Assembly: GCA_902790475.1 (NCBI GenBank)
Contig: CADASG010000013.1
Coordinates: forward strand, 1 to 34,592
Direction of reading: 5' to 3'
DNA from: an uncultured Ruminococcus sp.
Lineage (GTDB): Bacteria > Bacillota > Clostridia > Oscillospirales > Acutalibacteraceae
DNA: 34,592 bases
Below the pieces are notes generated by a model. It was not told where the DNA came from. It saw nothing but the letters and a program-made list of their open reading frames with translations, and searched no databases. The position numbers and the translations under genes were made by a program. Position 1 is the stretch's first letter, and every line of letters begins with the position of its first letter. This document shows positions 16,552 to 24,065 of this stretch, in pieces.

Positions 16552-17196
16552 ATGAAATCGGTTTTGATCATCGGCGCAGGACAATTCGGTACGCATATCG
16601 CGAAGCGTATGGAGGAGCTGCGGTGCGAGGTAATGGTAGTAGACATAAACGAGGAATGCATCAACGATATAATGTCATATGTAACGAATGCAAAAATCGG
16701 TGACGGCACAAACGAAGAATTCCTGCGAACGTTGGGTATAGATAATTTTGACGTCTGTTTTGTCACCTTGGGCAGACATTTTCAGACCTCTCTTGAAACC
16801 ACCTCACTGCTCAGTGAGCTTGGGGCGAAAAAGGTGATCTCACGCGCGACGAACGACGTGCAGATGAAATTTCTTTTGCGAAACGGCGCAGACGAGGTAG
16901 TTTATCCCGAAAAGCAAACGGCGCTGCGAATAGCCACCAAATATGCGTCCGACACCATTCTTGACTATTTTCATTTGGAAAACGACATTTACATTTATGA
17001 GCTGAAGGTTCCTAAGGAATGGTGCGGCAAAAAACTGGGGCAAATTGATATCAGAAAAAAATACAACATCAATGTTCTGACGATCAAACGGAACACAGAG
17101 GTTCTGATCCCGTCGGGTGATACCGTCATTCAGCTTGGTGACGTTGCCTTTGTTCTCGGTGAATCGCGGAATATCCAAAAAAGCTTTAAGCTATAG
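16552..17196 (+). CDS. ktrA: K+ uptake regulatory subunit KtrA (TrkA, RCK domains)
   Basis: This 214-residue cytoplasmic protein has an N-terminal Rossmann RCK_N domain (GAGQFG at residues 8-13, acidic VVDIN at the end of strand 2) that binds adenine nucleotides. A C-terminal TrkA_C/RCK_C subdomain starts near residue 135; in Bacillota these can bind c-di-AMP. It gates KtrB. The ATG at 16552 is chosen because AGGAG lies seven bases upstream and the protein then starts directly at the Rossmann fold. An upstream in-frame start would read through the end of ktrB without a ribosome site. It is 10 bp from ktrB and 11 bp from the next gene. Confidence 0.95.
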   Translation: MKSVLIIGAGQFGTHIAKRMEELRCEVMVVDINEECINDIMSYVTNAKIGDGTNEEFLRTLGIDNFDVCFVTLGRHFQTSLETTSLLSELGAKKVISRATNDVQMKFLLRNGADEVVYPEKQTALRIATKYASDTILDYFHLENDIYIYELKVPKEWCGKKLGQIDIRKKYNINVLTIKRNTEVLIPSGDTVIQLGDVAFVLGESRNIQKSFKL

Positions 17197-17207
17197 GAGA
17201 TGACGGC

Positions 17208-17678
17208 GTGAGTGGTTTTTTGATAACTTTATCCGCAGCGTTTTTTCTCGTGCTCGGCTTCCTGGCGGTAAAGAAAACAGATGCTTTTCTGAATCATCAA
17301 ACCGACAAAAGCGACATGCTGCGGATCGGAACGGAGTACCCGGGCATGGAAAAAACAGTAGCGGAAGAAACAGAAGCGCTGGTTGATACATACCCGGGAT
17401 ACGAATTGTTCCTTATCGGCGGAAACCGAGAAGAGCTTTGCCGAATGTTAAGATCAGGCGCTATTGATATCGCTATTCTGGAAAGCGTGCCCGATAAAGA
17501 GCCGTTTGCCTGCGTTGCCAAGCCGATGCAGTTATTTTCTGTCACATCGGAGGAGACAGGACTGCCGATAGTCAGGAAACTGTCAGAGGCAAGAACAGCC
17601 TTCGTCTTAGTACGTTCCGTTGACCGTACAGAGCTATGCGGTGTATTTTATAATTTGCTGACCGGTAAAAGCAGTTGA
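17208..17678 (+). CDS. Small membrane-anchored protein with a LysR-effector-like lobe, unknown function
   Basis: This 156-residue protein starts at GTG (17208), with GGAG eight bases upstream. Residues 4-21 form one hydrophobic helix followed by a Lys-Lys pair. The rest resembles the first lobe of a LysR-type effector-binding (periplasmic-binding-like) domain: LRIGTEYPGME, then TYPGYELFLIGGNREEL, then LRSGAIDIAILES. There is no helix-turn-helix DNA-binding domain, and the second lobe appears shortened. It lies between ktrA and the KdpD-type kinase, and its stop overlaps the region just before the kinase start. I infer a small-molecule-sensing or accessory role in K+ regulation. The Lys-Lys after the helix would favour a cytoplasmic domain by the positive-inside rule. 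Similarity was judged by eye. Confidence 0.65.
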   Translation: MSGFLITLSAAFFLVLGFLAVKKTDAFLNHQTDKSDMLRIGTEYPGMEKTVAEETEALVDTYPGYELFLIGGNREELCRMLRSGAIDIAILESVPDKEPFACVAKPMQLFSVTSEETGLPIVRKLSEARTAFVLVRSVDRTELCGVFYNLLTGKSS

Positions 17679-17731
17679 AAAAAGACAATGATTTATGCTA
17701 TACTGATACAAATACGAATAGGGTGATCATC

Positions 17732-18847
17732 ATGCCGGGAGAAAACAGCCGCAAACACAGCTTAATAACCATATTAAAAGAATCACTGCTCTGTATTATA
17801 ATTCTGACGCTGGCTACGTTGTCGGGATATGCATTCAAGGTATTGAGCCTTACGGAAGCAGACATAATCATGCTGTATATCATAGCGGTGCTTGTGATCT
17901 CCATAATCACCTCCAACATGCTCTACTGTCTTATTTCGTCCGTGGTATGCGTGGTTATTTTCAATTTCTTCTTTACATATCCCGATTTTTCTCTGTCAGC
18001 CTATGACGCAGGTTATCCCGTGACGTTTGTCACCATGTTCATTACCGCGTTTATCGCGGGTTCTCTTGCAAACAAACTAAAACGAAATATCAAGATAGCC
18101 GAGCAAAACGCCAAAGAAAAAGAGGCGGCGGCGCTTCTTGCGCAGAATGAACAAATGCGGGCAAATATGCTTCGATCCATCTCACACGATCTGCGGACGC
18201 CCCTGACTTCTATTTCCGGCAACGCAAGCACCCTGATTTCGGGAGGAAGTACGCTTGATGAAGCCGCTAAACAACAAATATACAACGATATTTACTCCGA
18301 ATCAATGTGGCTTATCGGACTGGTGGAAAATCTTTTGTACGCAACAAGGATAGAGAACGGCAGAATACAGCTTAATCTCTCCGTGGAAATACTGGACGAT
18401 ATCGTTCGGGAAGCAGTAAAGCATATCCAGCGCTCACATCCCAAACGAAGGATCGCGGTCGATATATGCGATGACATCATCCCCGTGACAGCAGACGCCA
18501 ACCTGATCGTTCAGGTAATCATCAATCTCATAGACAATGCCGTAAAGTACAGCGAGGACGATACGACGGTTTTTGTCAGCGTGAAAAAAGATAAGGACGC
18601 AGCCGTTGTTTCTGTTGCAGACAGCGGAGCCGGAATACCGCAGACGGAAAAAGAAAAGGTCTTTGAAATGTTTTACACCGGCGTCAGCCGTTCCTCTGAC
18701 AGCCGAAGAAGCCTCGGGCTGGGGCTTTCACTTTGCAAATCAATCATTGATTCTCACGGAGGCACCATCGCGGTCAGCGATAATACTCCGAAAGGAACAG
18801 TTGTGAGCTTTACACTGCCGTTAGGAGAGGTTGAGCTGAATGAATGA
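17732..18847 (+). CDS. Sensor histidine kinase, short KdpD type
   Basis: The 371-residue membrane kinase starts with four closely packed transmembrane helices (about residues 15-112), as in the DUF4118 region of KdpD. A coiled-coil linker, a HisKA domain (SISHDLRTPLTS with phospho-acceptor His152) and a HATPase domain (NLIDNAVKYS, DSGAGIP, LGLGLSLCKS) follow. It lacks the long N-terminal KdpD sensor and USP domains of E. coli KdpD. The ATG at 17732 is preceded by GGTGATC, which pairs well with the 16S tail; an in-frame TTG at 17675 overlaps the previous stop and is less likely. Its stop overlaps the regulator start by 8 bp. It probably controls the ktr operon in response to K+ or turgor. Confidence 0.88.
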   Translation: MPGENSRKHSLITILKESLLCIIILTLATLSGYAFKVLSLTEADIIMLYIIAVLVISIITSNMLYCLISSVVCVVIFNFFFTYPDFSLSAYDAGYPVTFVTMFITAFIAGSLANKLKRNIKIAEQNAKEKEAAALLAQNEQMRANMLRSISHDLRTPLTSISGNASTLISGGSTLDEAAKQQIYNDIYSESMWLIGLVENLLYATRIENGRIQLNLSVEILDDIVREAVKHIQRSHPKRRIAVDICDDIIPVTADANLIVQVIINLIDNAVKYSEDDTTVFVSVKKDKDAAVVSVADSGAGIPQTEKEKVFEMFYTGVSRSSDSRRSLGLGLSLCKSIIDSHGGTIAVSDNTPKGTVVSFTLPLGEVELNE

Positions 18848-19523
18848 ATATCTTGTTTTGGTAGTAGAGGACGATAAGCCGATCAGAAATCTTATCACGA
18901 CCACTTTGAAAATGAACGACTACCGTTATATCACGGCAAGCAGGGGACACGAAGCGATCATGCTCAGCGCGTCACATAAGCCGGACATGATAGTATTGGA
19001 TCTCGGTCTGCCCGATATCGACGGCGTAGAGGTAATAGGACAGATCAGAACGTGGAGCGAGGTGCCGATCATTATTGTCAGCGCCAGAAGCGAGGATCAG
19101 GATAAAATCAGCGCCCTTGACAAGGGCGCCGATGATTACCTGACAAAGCCGTTTTCCGTTGACGAGCTGCTCGCGCGGCTGCGTGTCATCCAAAGGCGTT
19201 TGGGAAAAACAGAAAACGCGTCGGTTACGGAATTTGTCAACGAAAGACTCCGGATAGATTATGTTTCGGGGTGTGTATATCTGGACGAAAAAGAGCTGCA
19301 CCTCACGCCGATCGAATACAAGCTCATTTGTCTCCTTGCGAAAAATGTCGGGAAAGTATTGACGCACAAGTATATCATTCAAACGATTTGGGGAAGCAAT
19401 GCCGAAAACAGCGAGGCGTCTCTGCGTGTTTTCATGGCGACCCTTAGGAAAAAGCTTGGTGACAGCGAACAGCAGCTGATACAGACGCATATCGGGATCG
19501 GCTACAGAATGATGAAGCTGTAG
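18840..19523 (+). CDS. Response regulator, OmpR/KdpE type
   Basis: This 227-residue protein has a receiver domain (acidic pair DD at 11-12, phospho-acceptor Asp54 in LDLGLP, Lys in DYLTKPF) and a C-terminal winged helix. In the latter, the HLTPIEYKLICLLAKN motif and the recognition helix VLTHKYIIQTIWG define the OmpR/PhoB family; the closest layout is KdpE. The start overlaps the end of the kinase gene by 8 bp, which is typical translational coupling of a cognate pair. The likely targets include the ktr promoter with its CTTAAC repeats, and possibly a kdp operon outside this window. Confidence 0.92.
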   Translation: MNEYLVLVVEDDKPIRNLITTTLKMNDYRYITASRGHEAIMLSASHKPDMIVLDLGLPDIDGVEVIGQIRTWSEVPIIIVSARSEDQDKISALDKGADDYLTKPFSVDELLARLRVIQRRLGKTENASVTEFVNERLRIDYVSGCVYLDEKELHLTPIEYKLICLLAKNVGKVLTHKYIIQTIWGSNAENSEASLRVFMATLRKKLGDSEQQLIQTHIGIGYRMMKL

Positions 19524-19612
19524 CCGTCAAAACAGACAGATACCAAAAATACAATGCAGAGTTTCACGGAAGAATGCAGTTATCCCAAATGAATACGAAA
19601 CAAAACGCGGCA

Positions 19613-19618
19613 TATAAT
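19613..19618 (+). promoter_or_regulatory. Possible -10 upstream of the tspO-like gene
   Basis: TATAAT lies 31 bp before the ATG at 19650, but the -35 position is a poor match. The tspO-like gene may instead be read from the ktr transcript, since no terminator was found between them. Confidence 0.3.
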
Positions 19619-19649
19619 ATTTATATATTCATTAGTGAGGAGAATGCCG

Positions 19650-20126
19650 ATGTCTGTTTCGATCAATTGGAGCAAGGTGAAAACCTATGCTGTTTCTATT
19701 CTGATACCCGTTGTTTCGGGTACCGTTGTAGGGCTTATCATTTCGGGCTTTATGGATTATAACGCGCTGGAAAAACCCGTTTTGGCTCCGCCGCCTATCC
19801 TTTTCCCTATCGCGTGGAGCATTTTGTATGTGCTCATGGGCGTGTCCTTCGGAATGTTAAAAAGCAAAAATCTCGCCGATCCGCGAGTTACAGCCGTCTA
19901 TTACGCGCAGCTTGCGGTTAATCTGCTGTGGCCGATCTTCTTTTTTGTGCTCAAATGGCGCCTGTTCGCGTTTATTTGGATCGTGATTTTGGCGATTTTG
20001 GTCATTGTTACGGCAGTGCGGTTTTACCGCAAATACGACACGGCAGGCTTGCTCCTGCTCCCCTACGCCGCATGGACGGTGTTCGCGTCCTATCTTAACC
20101 TGTTCATTTATATCCTAAACGGATAA
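19650..20126 (+). CDS. tspO: TspO/MBR family membrane protein
   Basis: This small integral membrane protein of 158 residues has five hydrophobic helices. It also has family-type motifs: PVLAPPPILFPIAWSILYVLMG in the first loop and second helix, QLAVNLLWPIFFF in helix 3, and LLPYAAWTVFASYLN in helix 5. TspO proteins bind tetrapyrroles and other hydrophobic ligands and are linked to stress responses; the role here is not known. Three in-frame starts lie close together (19635 GTG, 19644, 19650); the last has AGGAG seven bases upstream and is chosen. It lies 126 bp after the response regulator gene on the same strand. Confidence 0.88.
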   Translation: MSVSINWSKVKTYAVSILIPVVSGTVVGLIISGFMDYNALEKPVLAPPPILFPIAWSILYVLMGVSFGMLKSKNLADPRVTAVYYAQLAVNLLWPIFFFVLKWRLFAFIWIVILAILVIVTAVRFYRKYDTAGLLLLPYAAWTVFASYLNLFIYILNG

Positions 20127-20135
20127 TACTATTCT

Positions 20136-20163
20136 AAAAAAACCGCCGAGATCAACTCGGCGG
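20136..20163 (-). terminator. Terminator between the tspO-like and glycosylase genes
   Basis: An 8-bp perfect stem (20143-20150 with 20156-20163) has an ATCAA loop. On the minus strand it is followed by a run of seven T. The right arm lies within the last codons of the glycosylase gene, and its stop codon begins in the loop. It may also act on transcription from tspO. Confidence 0.85.
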
Positions 20164-20649
20164 CAAAATAATCTCCCATGCCTTCGCCAAACGCTCTAAG
20201 GAGTAGGCTGCGTTGGCAGGGCTGGTAGAAGGCAGCTTTACCGCGCGGATACCCGTTGCGGGAAAGCTGTATTTCATATACATATTATAGGACAGCGCTC
20301 CGTTGCAAAACACGCGGCTGACGCGGCTGTTGTCGATGATAACGGACAGATCGTTTGGAACAACGTCGCGCACCGAGCTGTCTGAGGAGCCCGTGATGGT
20401 GCAGGAGCGTATCGTATCCCACAGCGCCAGATGACGGCTCAGCACCAAATCAGTTTTTTCCTCTGTTGTTACCGGCACTTCTTCGCCGCAGAGCAGTGCA
20501 AGCAGCTTCCAGAAGCGGTTTTGCGGATGTCCGTAAAAAAACATGTTCTCGCGTGATTTGACAGACGGAAAGCTGCCTAATATCAAGGCTTCCGACCGCT
20601 CGTCGTACAGCGGCGGAAACGGGTGCAGCACCCGGGTCGGTTCGCTCAT
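20152..20649 (-). CDS. DNA-deoxyinosine/uracil glycosylase (UDG family 6)
   Basis: This 165-residue base-excision-repair enzyme belongs to the Mug/HDG branch of the uracil-DNA glycosylase superfamily. Motif 1 is ILGSFPSVKSRE (residues 23-34), followed by GHPQNRFW, and motif 2 is LPSTSPANA (139-147). In this family Asn in PQNRFW is thought to be catalytic and the preferred substrate is deoxyinosine (hypoxanthine). The start codon overlaps the stop of the upstream DUF5662 gene by 4 bp (ATGA), so translation is coupled. The 3' end is embedded in a terminator hairpin. Confidence 0.88.
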   Translation of the reverse strand: MSEPTRVLHPFPPLYDERSEALILGSFPSVKSRENMFFYGHPQNRFWKLLALLCGEEVPVTTEEKTDLVLSRHLALWDTIRSCTITGSSDSSVRDVVPNDLSVIIDNSRVSRVFCNGALSYNMYMKYSFPATGIRAVKLPSTSPANAAYSLERLAKAWEIILPPS

Positions 20650-21170
20650 TTTTTCAAACTCCTGATATACGCAAAGGTCTCACTCTCTCCCCTGTCGCGC
20701 AGCATGACAAGCAGCTCCTCAAGCAGCGCCTCGGTTTCGGGGTGCATACGGTGCTTGCCGCGGATACGCAAAAAATAGGTAAAGGGATCCTCGTCGGTGT
20801 AATCCTTGCCGTTGTAGATCTTGCTTGCCGCAACTCGGTCGCAGAACATTTCGATCACGTATTTCACGGGCATTTTTACATTTTCGATTTGCTTTGTTTT
20901 GGGATTGTAGTCGTTCCAATACTCATAGTGGTGACGGTTCCTGCCCTTGTGGTGCATCCACGCGAGCGACGCTCCGAGCAGTTCCCGCTCGCGCTCGTTG
21001 GGGCTTCGGTCGCCCTGATAAAACCGCGCTCCGGGAATGAACTCCGTCGGGCTGTATTTTGACAGATCGTGCCAAAGTCCCTGCCATAAAATCCCTGCGC
21101 GCGCGCAGTTGGCTATCACCTTGTGGCGGTGCCCTGTTATCGTCATAAAGTGCTTAATAGGATGAGCCAT
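20646..21170 (-). CDS. DUF5662 family protein
   Basis: The 174-residue soluble protein matches the DUF5662 pattern, a family often found in Firmicutes and phages. The N-terminus MAHPIKHFMTITGHRHKV is followed by a metal-site-like set of His and Asp residues (LWHDLSKYSP, WMHHKGRNRHHYEYW). The HD...H spacing suggests an HD-domain-like phosphohydrolase, but no function is established. The ATG at 21170 starts at the conserved N-terminus with a G-rich site just upstream. A longer in-frame start at 21257 would overlap the previous gene and read through a hairpin, so it is rejected. Its end overlaps the glycosylase start by 4 bp. Confidence 0.8.
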   Translation of the reverse strand: MAHPIKHFMTITGHRHKVIANCARAGILWQGLWHDLSKYSPTEFIPGARFYQGDRSPNERERELLGASLAWMHHKGRNRHHYEYWNDYNPKTKQIENVKMPVKYVIEMFCDRVAASKIYNGKDYTDEDPFTYFLRIRGKHRMHPETEALLEELLVMLRDRGESETFAYIRSLKK

Positions 21171-21188
21171 ACTCCCCCCTGCAATTAC

Positions 21189-21218
21189 GGCTTCCCCTAA
21201 CGGGGAAGCCTGATTTTT
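21189..21218 (+). other. Strong hairpin between the lipoprotein and DUF5662 genes
   Basis: A 9-bp perfect stem (21189-21197 with 21202-21210) with a TAAC loop is followed on the plus strand by TGATTTTT. Both flanking genes are on the minus strand, where no T-tract follows. It is therefore either a plus-strand barrier against antisense transcription or an mRNA hairpin that tunes the downstream genes. Confidence 0.6.
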
Positions 21219-21228
21219 ACACTGCTGA

Positions 21229-22605
21229 TTACACTGCTTTTTTTGCCGTTCTCTCAAACAGCTTCACCAGCGTCGCATTGTCGGCGACGCCTGTTGCGCG
21301 GATACCGCTTGCCTGCTGGAAATCCTTGACCGCTTTTTCGGACACGTTTCCGTAGTAGCCCGTGACGTTTTCGGCGTCCTTGATATAGCCGAGGTCATAA
21401 AGGCGTTTTTGCATTATCTTCACGTTGGCGTTTTTATCATCCTTTTTAAGCGAAAGGGTCGTGAGATCGATCTTATACTGAGCAGCTACAGAAGTGCTGT
21501 TTGCTGTTCCGTCAGCGGCTTGGGTCGTCTGTACCGTCTGACCGGCAGCTCCGGTGACAGGCTGAGATGCAGGCTGCGCGGCGTTTGAAGCGGGTTGAGC
21601 CGCCTGAGCAGAGGCTGCCTGAGATGCCGCCTGAGTCGCCTGCTGATTTACGGGTATCGTTGTCGGCTGTGTGGCTACGGGAGACGCAGGCTCGTCGGGC
21701 GTGGATATCTTGCCGTTATAGATAAAGTCCACCATTCGCTTTACGGTTTTGGTGGCGGTGCCGCCCTGACGCTTCATTTCCTTGTCGGTGATCTGAAGCA
21801 TTCTGCCTGCTGTGACGGCAGGAAGTCTGGAGAGCACCACGTTGGTTTTGATCGCCTGCAAAGTCTCATCGTTGGCGTAGAATACGTATTTGGGGTTAGC
21901 TTCCCTGAGCACCTGTGCGTCTACGGAAGCCTCGGTGATATTGCTCGCTACGTTTATGCAGTTGGTATATTCCAAAAGCATTTCGCCGTAGGAATCACGC
22001 GTCATTATTTTAAGGTTGTTGTTTTCAAAATAGAGGTAGCAAACCGTGTCAGAGGTTAGGTCGGTTTTGCTGTCCTTAACGGGGATGGAGTCCTGGATAT
22101 CCTTTAGATCCAAAACCAGCTTATTGTACGCGGCAGCTCCCTTTTGTTCTCCTGCCTTTTCGCCGCAGAGGATCTTTCCGAGGGTTTTGTAGTTGATTTG
22201 AAGCTGGGTGGGAGTTTCCGCAAAGGTCATTTTTACGACCGTGATGTTGTTGTCCGCAAGCTCCTTAACGGTCTTTTCGGAAATATCGTCGCCTGCAAAA
22301 ACGATATCCGCCTCAGCTTCCTTGATCTTTGAAACGCTGGGGCTTACGGAGCCGCCGACTCCGGGCGCGGCTTTAAGCTCGGTTTGGTCAACACTGTCGC
22401 TGATACCGACGATCTTGCCGTCCATGCCCATAAAAGCGATCATGTCGGCGATGTTGGGGTCGAGCACAACGATGTTTTTCGGTTCTTTTTCAATGGTGAT
22501 ATTGGCGATCTCAACGGGATACTCCGCAGAAGCGCAGCCCGCAAGCGCCATTGCGGCTGTCAGCGTGACTGCCGCCGCAAGAAAAAATGAGAGAATTCTT
22601 TTCAT
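21229..22605 (-). CDS. Substrate-binding lipoprotein fused to a peptidoglycan-binding domain
   Basis: This 458-residue lipoprotein has a perfect lipobox (LAGC, Cys24). Residues about 30-300 have the layout of a class III (BtuF/FhuD-type) periplasmic-binding fold: KNIVVLDPNIADMIAFMG-, then GKIVGISD, then VFAGDD and VLREANPKYVFYANDE. A Gln/Ala/Thr/Pro linker (about 305-375) and a C-terminal peptidoglycan-binding domain of the PF01471 type follow (about 385-452: VKIMQKRLYDLGYI, then VKDFQQASG). Such binding proteins normally deliver metal chelates or cobalamin to an ABC transporter, but no permease or ATPase gene is nearby. GGAGG lies nine bases before the ATG. The DUF815 gene ends 24 bp upstream, so they are probably one operon. 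Confidence 0.8.
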   Translation of the reverse strand: MKRILSFFLAAAVTLTAAMALAGCASAEYPVEIANITIEKEPKNIVVLDPNIADMIAFMGMDGKIVGISDSVDQTELKAAPGVGGSVSPSVSKIKEAEADIVFAGDDISEKTVKELADNNITVVKMTFAETPTQLQINYKTLGKILCGEKAGEQKGAAAYNKLVLDLKDIQDSIPVKDSKTDLTSDTVCYLYFENNNLKIMTRDSYGEMLLEYTNCINVASNITEASVDAQVLREANPKYVFYANDETLQAIKTNVVLSRLPAVTAGRMLQITDKEMKRQGGTATKTVKRMVDFIYNGKISTPDEPASPVATQPTTIPVNQQATQAASQAASAQAAQPASNAAQPASQPVTGAAGQTVQTTQAADGTANSTSVAAQYKIDLTTLSLKKDDKNANVKIMQKRLYDLGYIKDAENVTGYYGNVSEKAVKDFQQASGIRATGVADNATLVKLFERTAKKAV

Positions 22606-22629
22606 TATAATATACCTCCATATTATTCA

Positions 22630-23865
22630 TCAGCAGAACAGTGATTCCACGTACTGTCTTGCGCATCTGGGCGAACGACCTCCGCGCGAAAGCGCAAAGC
22701 GCTCGGCTCCTGCGCAAAGCTCGTCGTCGGGAACGGAAAGTCCCCTTTGCGCCGCCAGCGAGCGGACGATCTCGGCGAACTCATCTTTGTTTGGGATCAT
22801 ATAGCAAACGCTGAGACCGAAGCGGTCGGACAGCGACAGGCTCTCCTGCATATTGTCACGGGTATGTACGTCGTCCACCTCCATAGAACGGTCGCTCAGA
22901 CGTTCCTTGACGATGTGGCGCCGGTTGGAGGTTGCGTAAATCAGCGCATTTTTGGGACGCGCCGCCACTCCGCCCTCCAGCACCGCCTTGAGCGCGGTAT
23001 AGCGCTGATCCTGATGCTGAAACGACAAATCGTCTATAAAGATGATGAACTTCATCGGCAGCGCCGAAATCCTGTCTACTAAAATCGGGAAGTCGGCAAG
23101 CTGCTCCTTGGGCATTTCCACTATGCGAAGCCCCTCGCTTCTGAACGCGTTCGCCATCGCCTTTACAGTGGAGCTTTTTCCCGTGCCCATGTCGCCGTAA
23201 AGCAGACAGTTGTTGCAGCTTTTGCCCTGCAAAAAAGCTAAGGTGTTTGCTTTTACCTTGTCGCGCTGGCGCTCGTAGCCCGTAAAATCGTCTAAATCTA
23301 TGGCGTCGTAATGCAGCACGGGGCGAATGTCGCCGTCGCGCCAAATGAACGCCTTGTAACGCGCAAAAATACCGCAGCCGTTTTTCCTGTACCAATCGGC
23401 TATCGTCCTCAGCGAACCGTCATATCCGCCGAAGCTGCCGGCGCATCTTCCCTGCCTCCAGCGCGGAAGAAAAGCGCTCACCCCGTCGAGCTTGTCAGCG
23501 TGCTTATAAGCTTCGAGCACGTCGTCCGCAGTCAGAGAAGCGGCGGCAAGGATAGTATCGCAGTCGGCTTTTGCGGCGCTCAGCACCTCTGAGGGCAAAT
23601 TCTTTTCCGTACCGCCTGCAGCAGCTCGGGTGAAGCAGTTTTCGTCAAACAGCGCTGCCTCAGTCAGAGTGTAGGCGAGCCTGTCCGCGCATCCGCGTTC
23701 ACAAAGCAGCGAAAAAAACTCGCCGTACCGCGCAAGAAACACCTCAGGAGGCTCGTCAATAGCGCAAAGCAGCTCAAAAAAAGCCTTTACCGCGCTTCGT
23801 TTCAGCACGCCGCGAAACACAGACAGCGACGAAAGCCGCCATTTTATCGCATTTACCTTGTTCAT
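22630..23865 (-). CDS. DUF815 family AAA+ ATPase
   Basis: This 411-residue cytoplasmic ATPase has Walker A GDMGTGKSS (residues 224-232, Lys230), Walker B FIIFIDDLSF (273-282), a sensor-1 region IYATSNRRH, and an arginine-rich sensor-2 region near the end. The N-terminal 200 residues are the helical part typical of DUF815. The family is widespread in Firmicutes and annotated as an ATP-binding protein; its substrate is unknown. The sequence leads a four-gene minus-strand set and has a strong promoter (TTGACT-18-TATAAT). The start at 23865 is preceded by a GGAATG site. The ATPase fold is certain; the biological role is not. Confidence 0.88.
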   Translation of the reverse strand: MNKVNAIKWRLSSLSVFRGVLKRSAVKAFFELLCAIDEPPEVFLARYGEFFSLLCERGCADRLAYTLTEAALFDENCFTRAAAGGTEKNLPSEVLSAAKADCDTILAAASLTADDVLEAYKHADKLDGVSAFLPRWRQGRCAGSFGGYDGSLRTIADWYRKNGCGIFARYKAFIWRDGDIRPVLHYDAIDLDDFTGYERQRDKVKANTLAFLQGKSCNNCLLYGDMGTGKSSTVKAMANAFRSEGLRIVEMPKEQLADFPILVDRISALPMKFIIFIDDLSFQHQDQRYTALKAVLEGGVAARPKNALIYATSNRRHIVKERLSDRSMEVDDVHTRDNMQESLSLSDRFGLSVCYMIPNKDEFAEIVRSLAAQRGLSVPDDELCAGAERFALSRGGRSPRCARQYVESLFC

Positions 23866-23887
23866 AACATCATTCCAATCATAGATT

Positions 23888-23917
23888 ATTATACTCCTAA
23901 CCCACCTTGCAAGTCAA
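23888..23917 (-). promoter_or_regulatory. Promoter of the DUF815 gene set
   Basis: On the minus strand, TTGACT (23912-23917), an 18-base spacer and TATAAT (23888-23893) form a near-consensus promoter 22 bp upstream of the start codon. Confidence 0.75.
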
Positions 23918-24065
23918 GTATTTTTAAATTATTGATTTCAAACGAAATAATTAGGCACTATATACAAAAAGCGCAATTAGTTATTGTCGGTAATAATAAT
24001 TGAAAAAGGAGATAAAAAGCCATATAATGGTAATCAAAAGAATTATTTCCACAAGGAGGATTTTT

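Noticed and set aside
21171-21257. Longer N-terminus for the DUF5662 protein starting at 21257
   Set aside because: It would overlap the lipoprotein gene, read through a hairpin and give a low-complexity extension; the conserved start is at 21170.
23920-24060. Promoter of the dockerin protein gene
   Set aside because: The region is AT-rich with several -10-like hexamers (such as TATATA at 23959), but none has a fair -35 at 16-18 bases, so no site is called.
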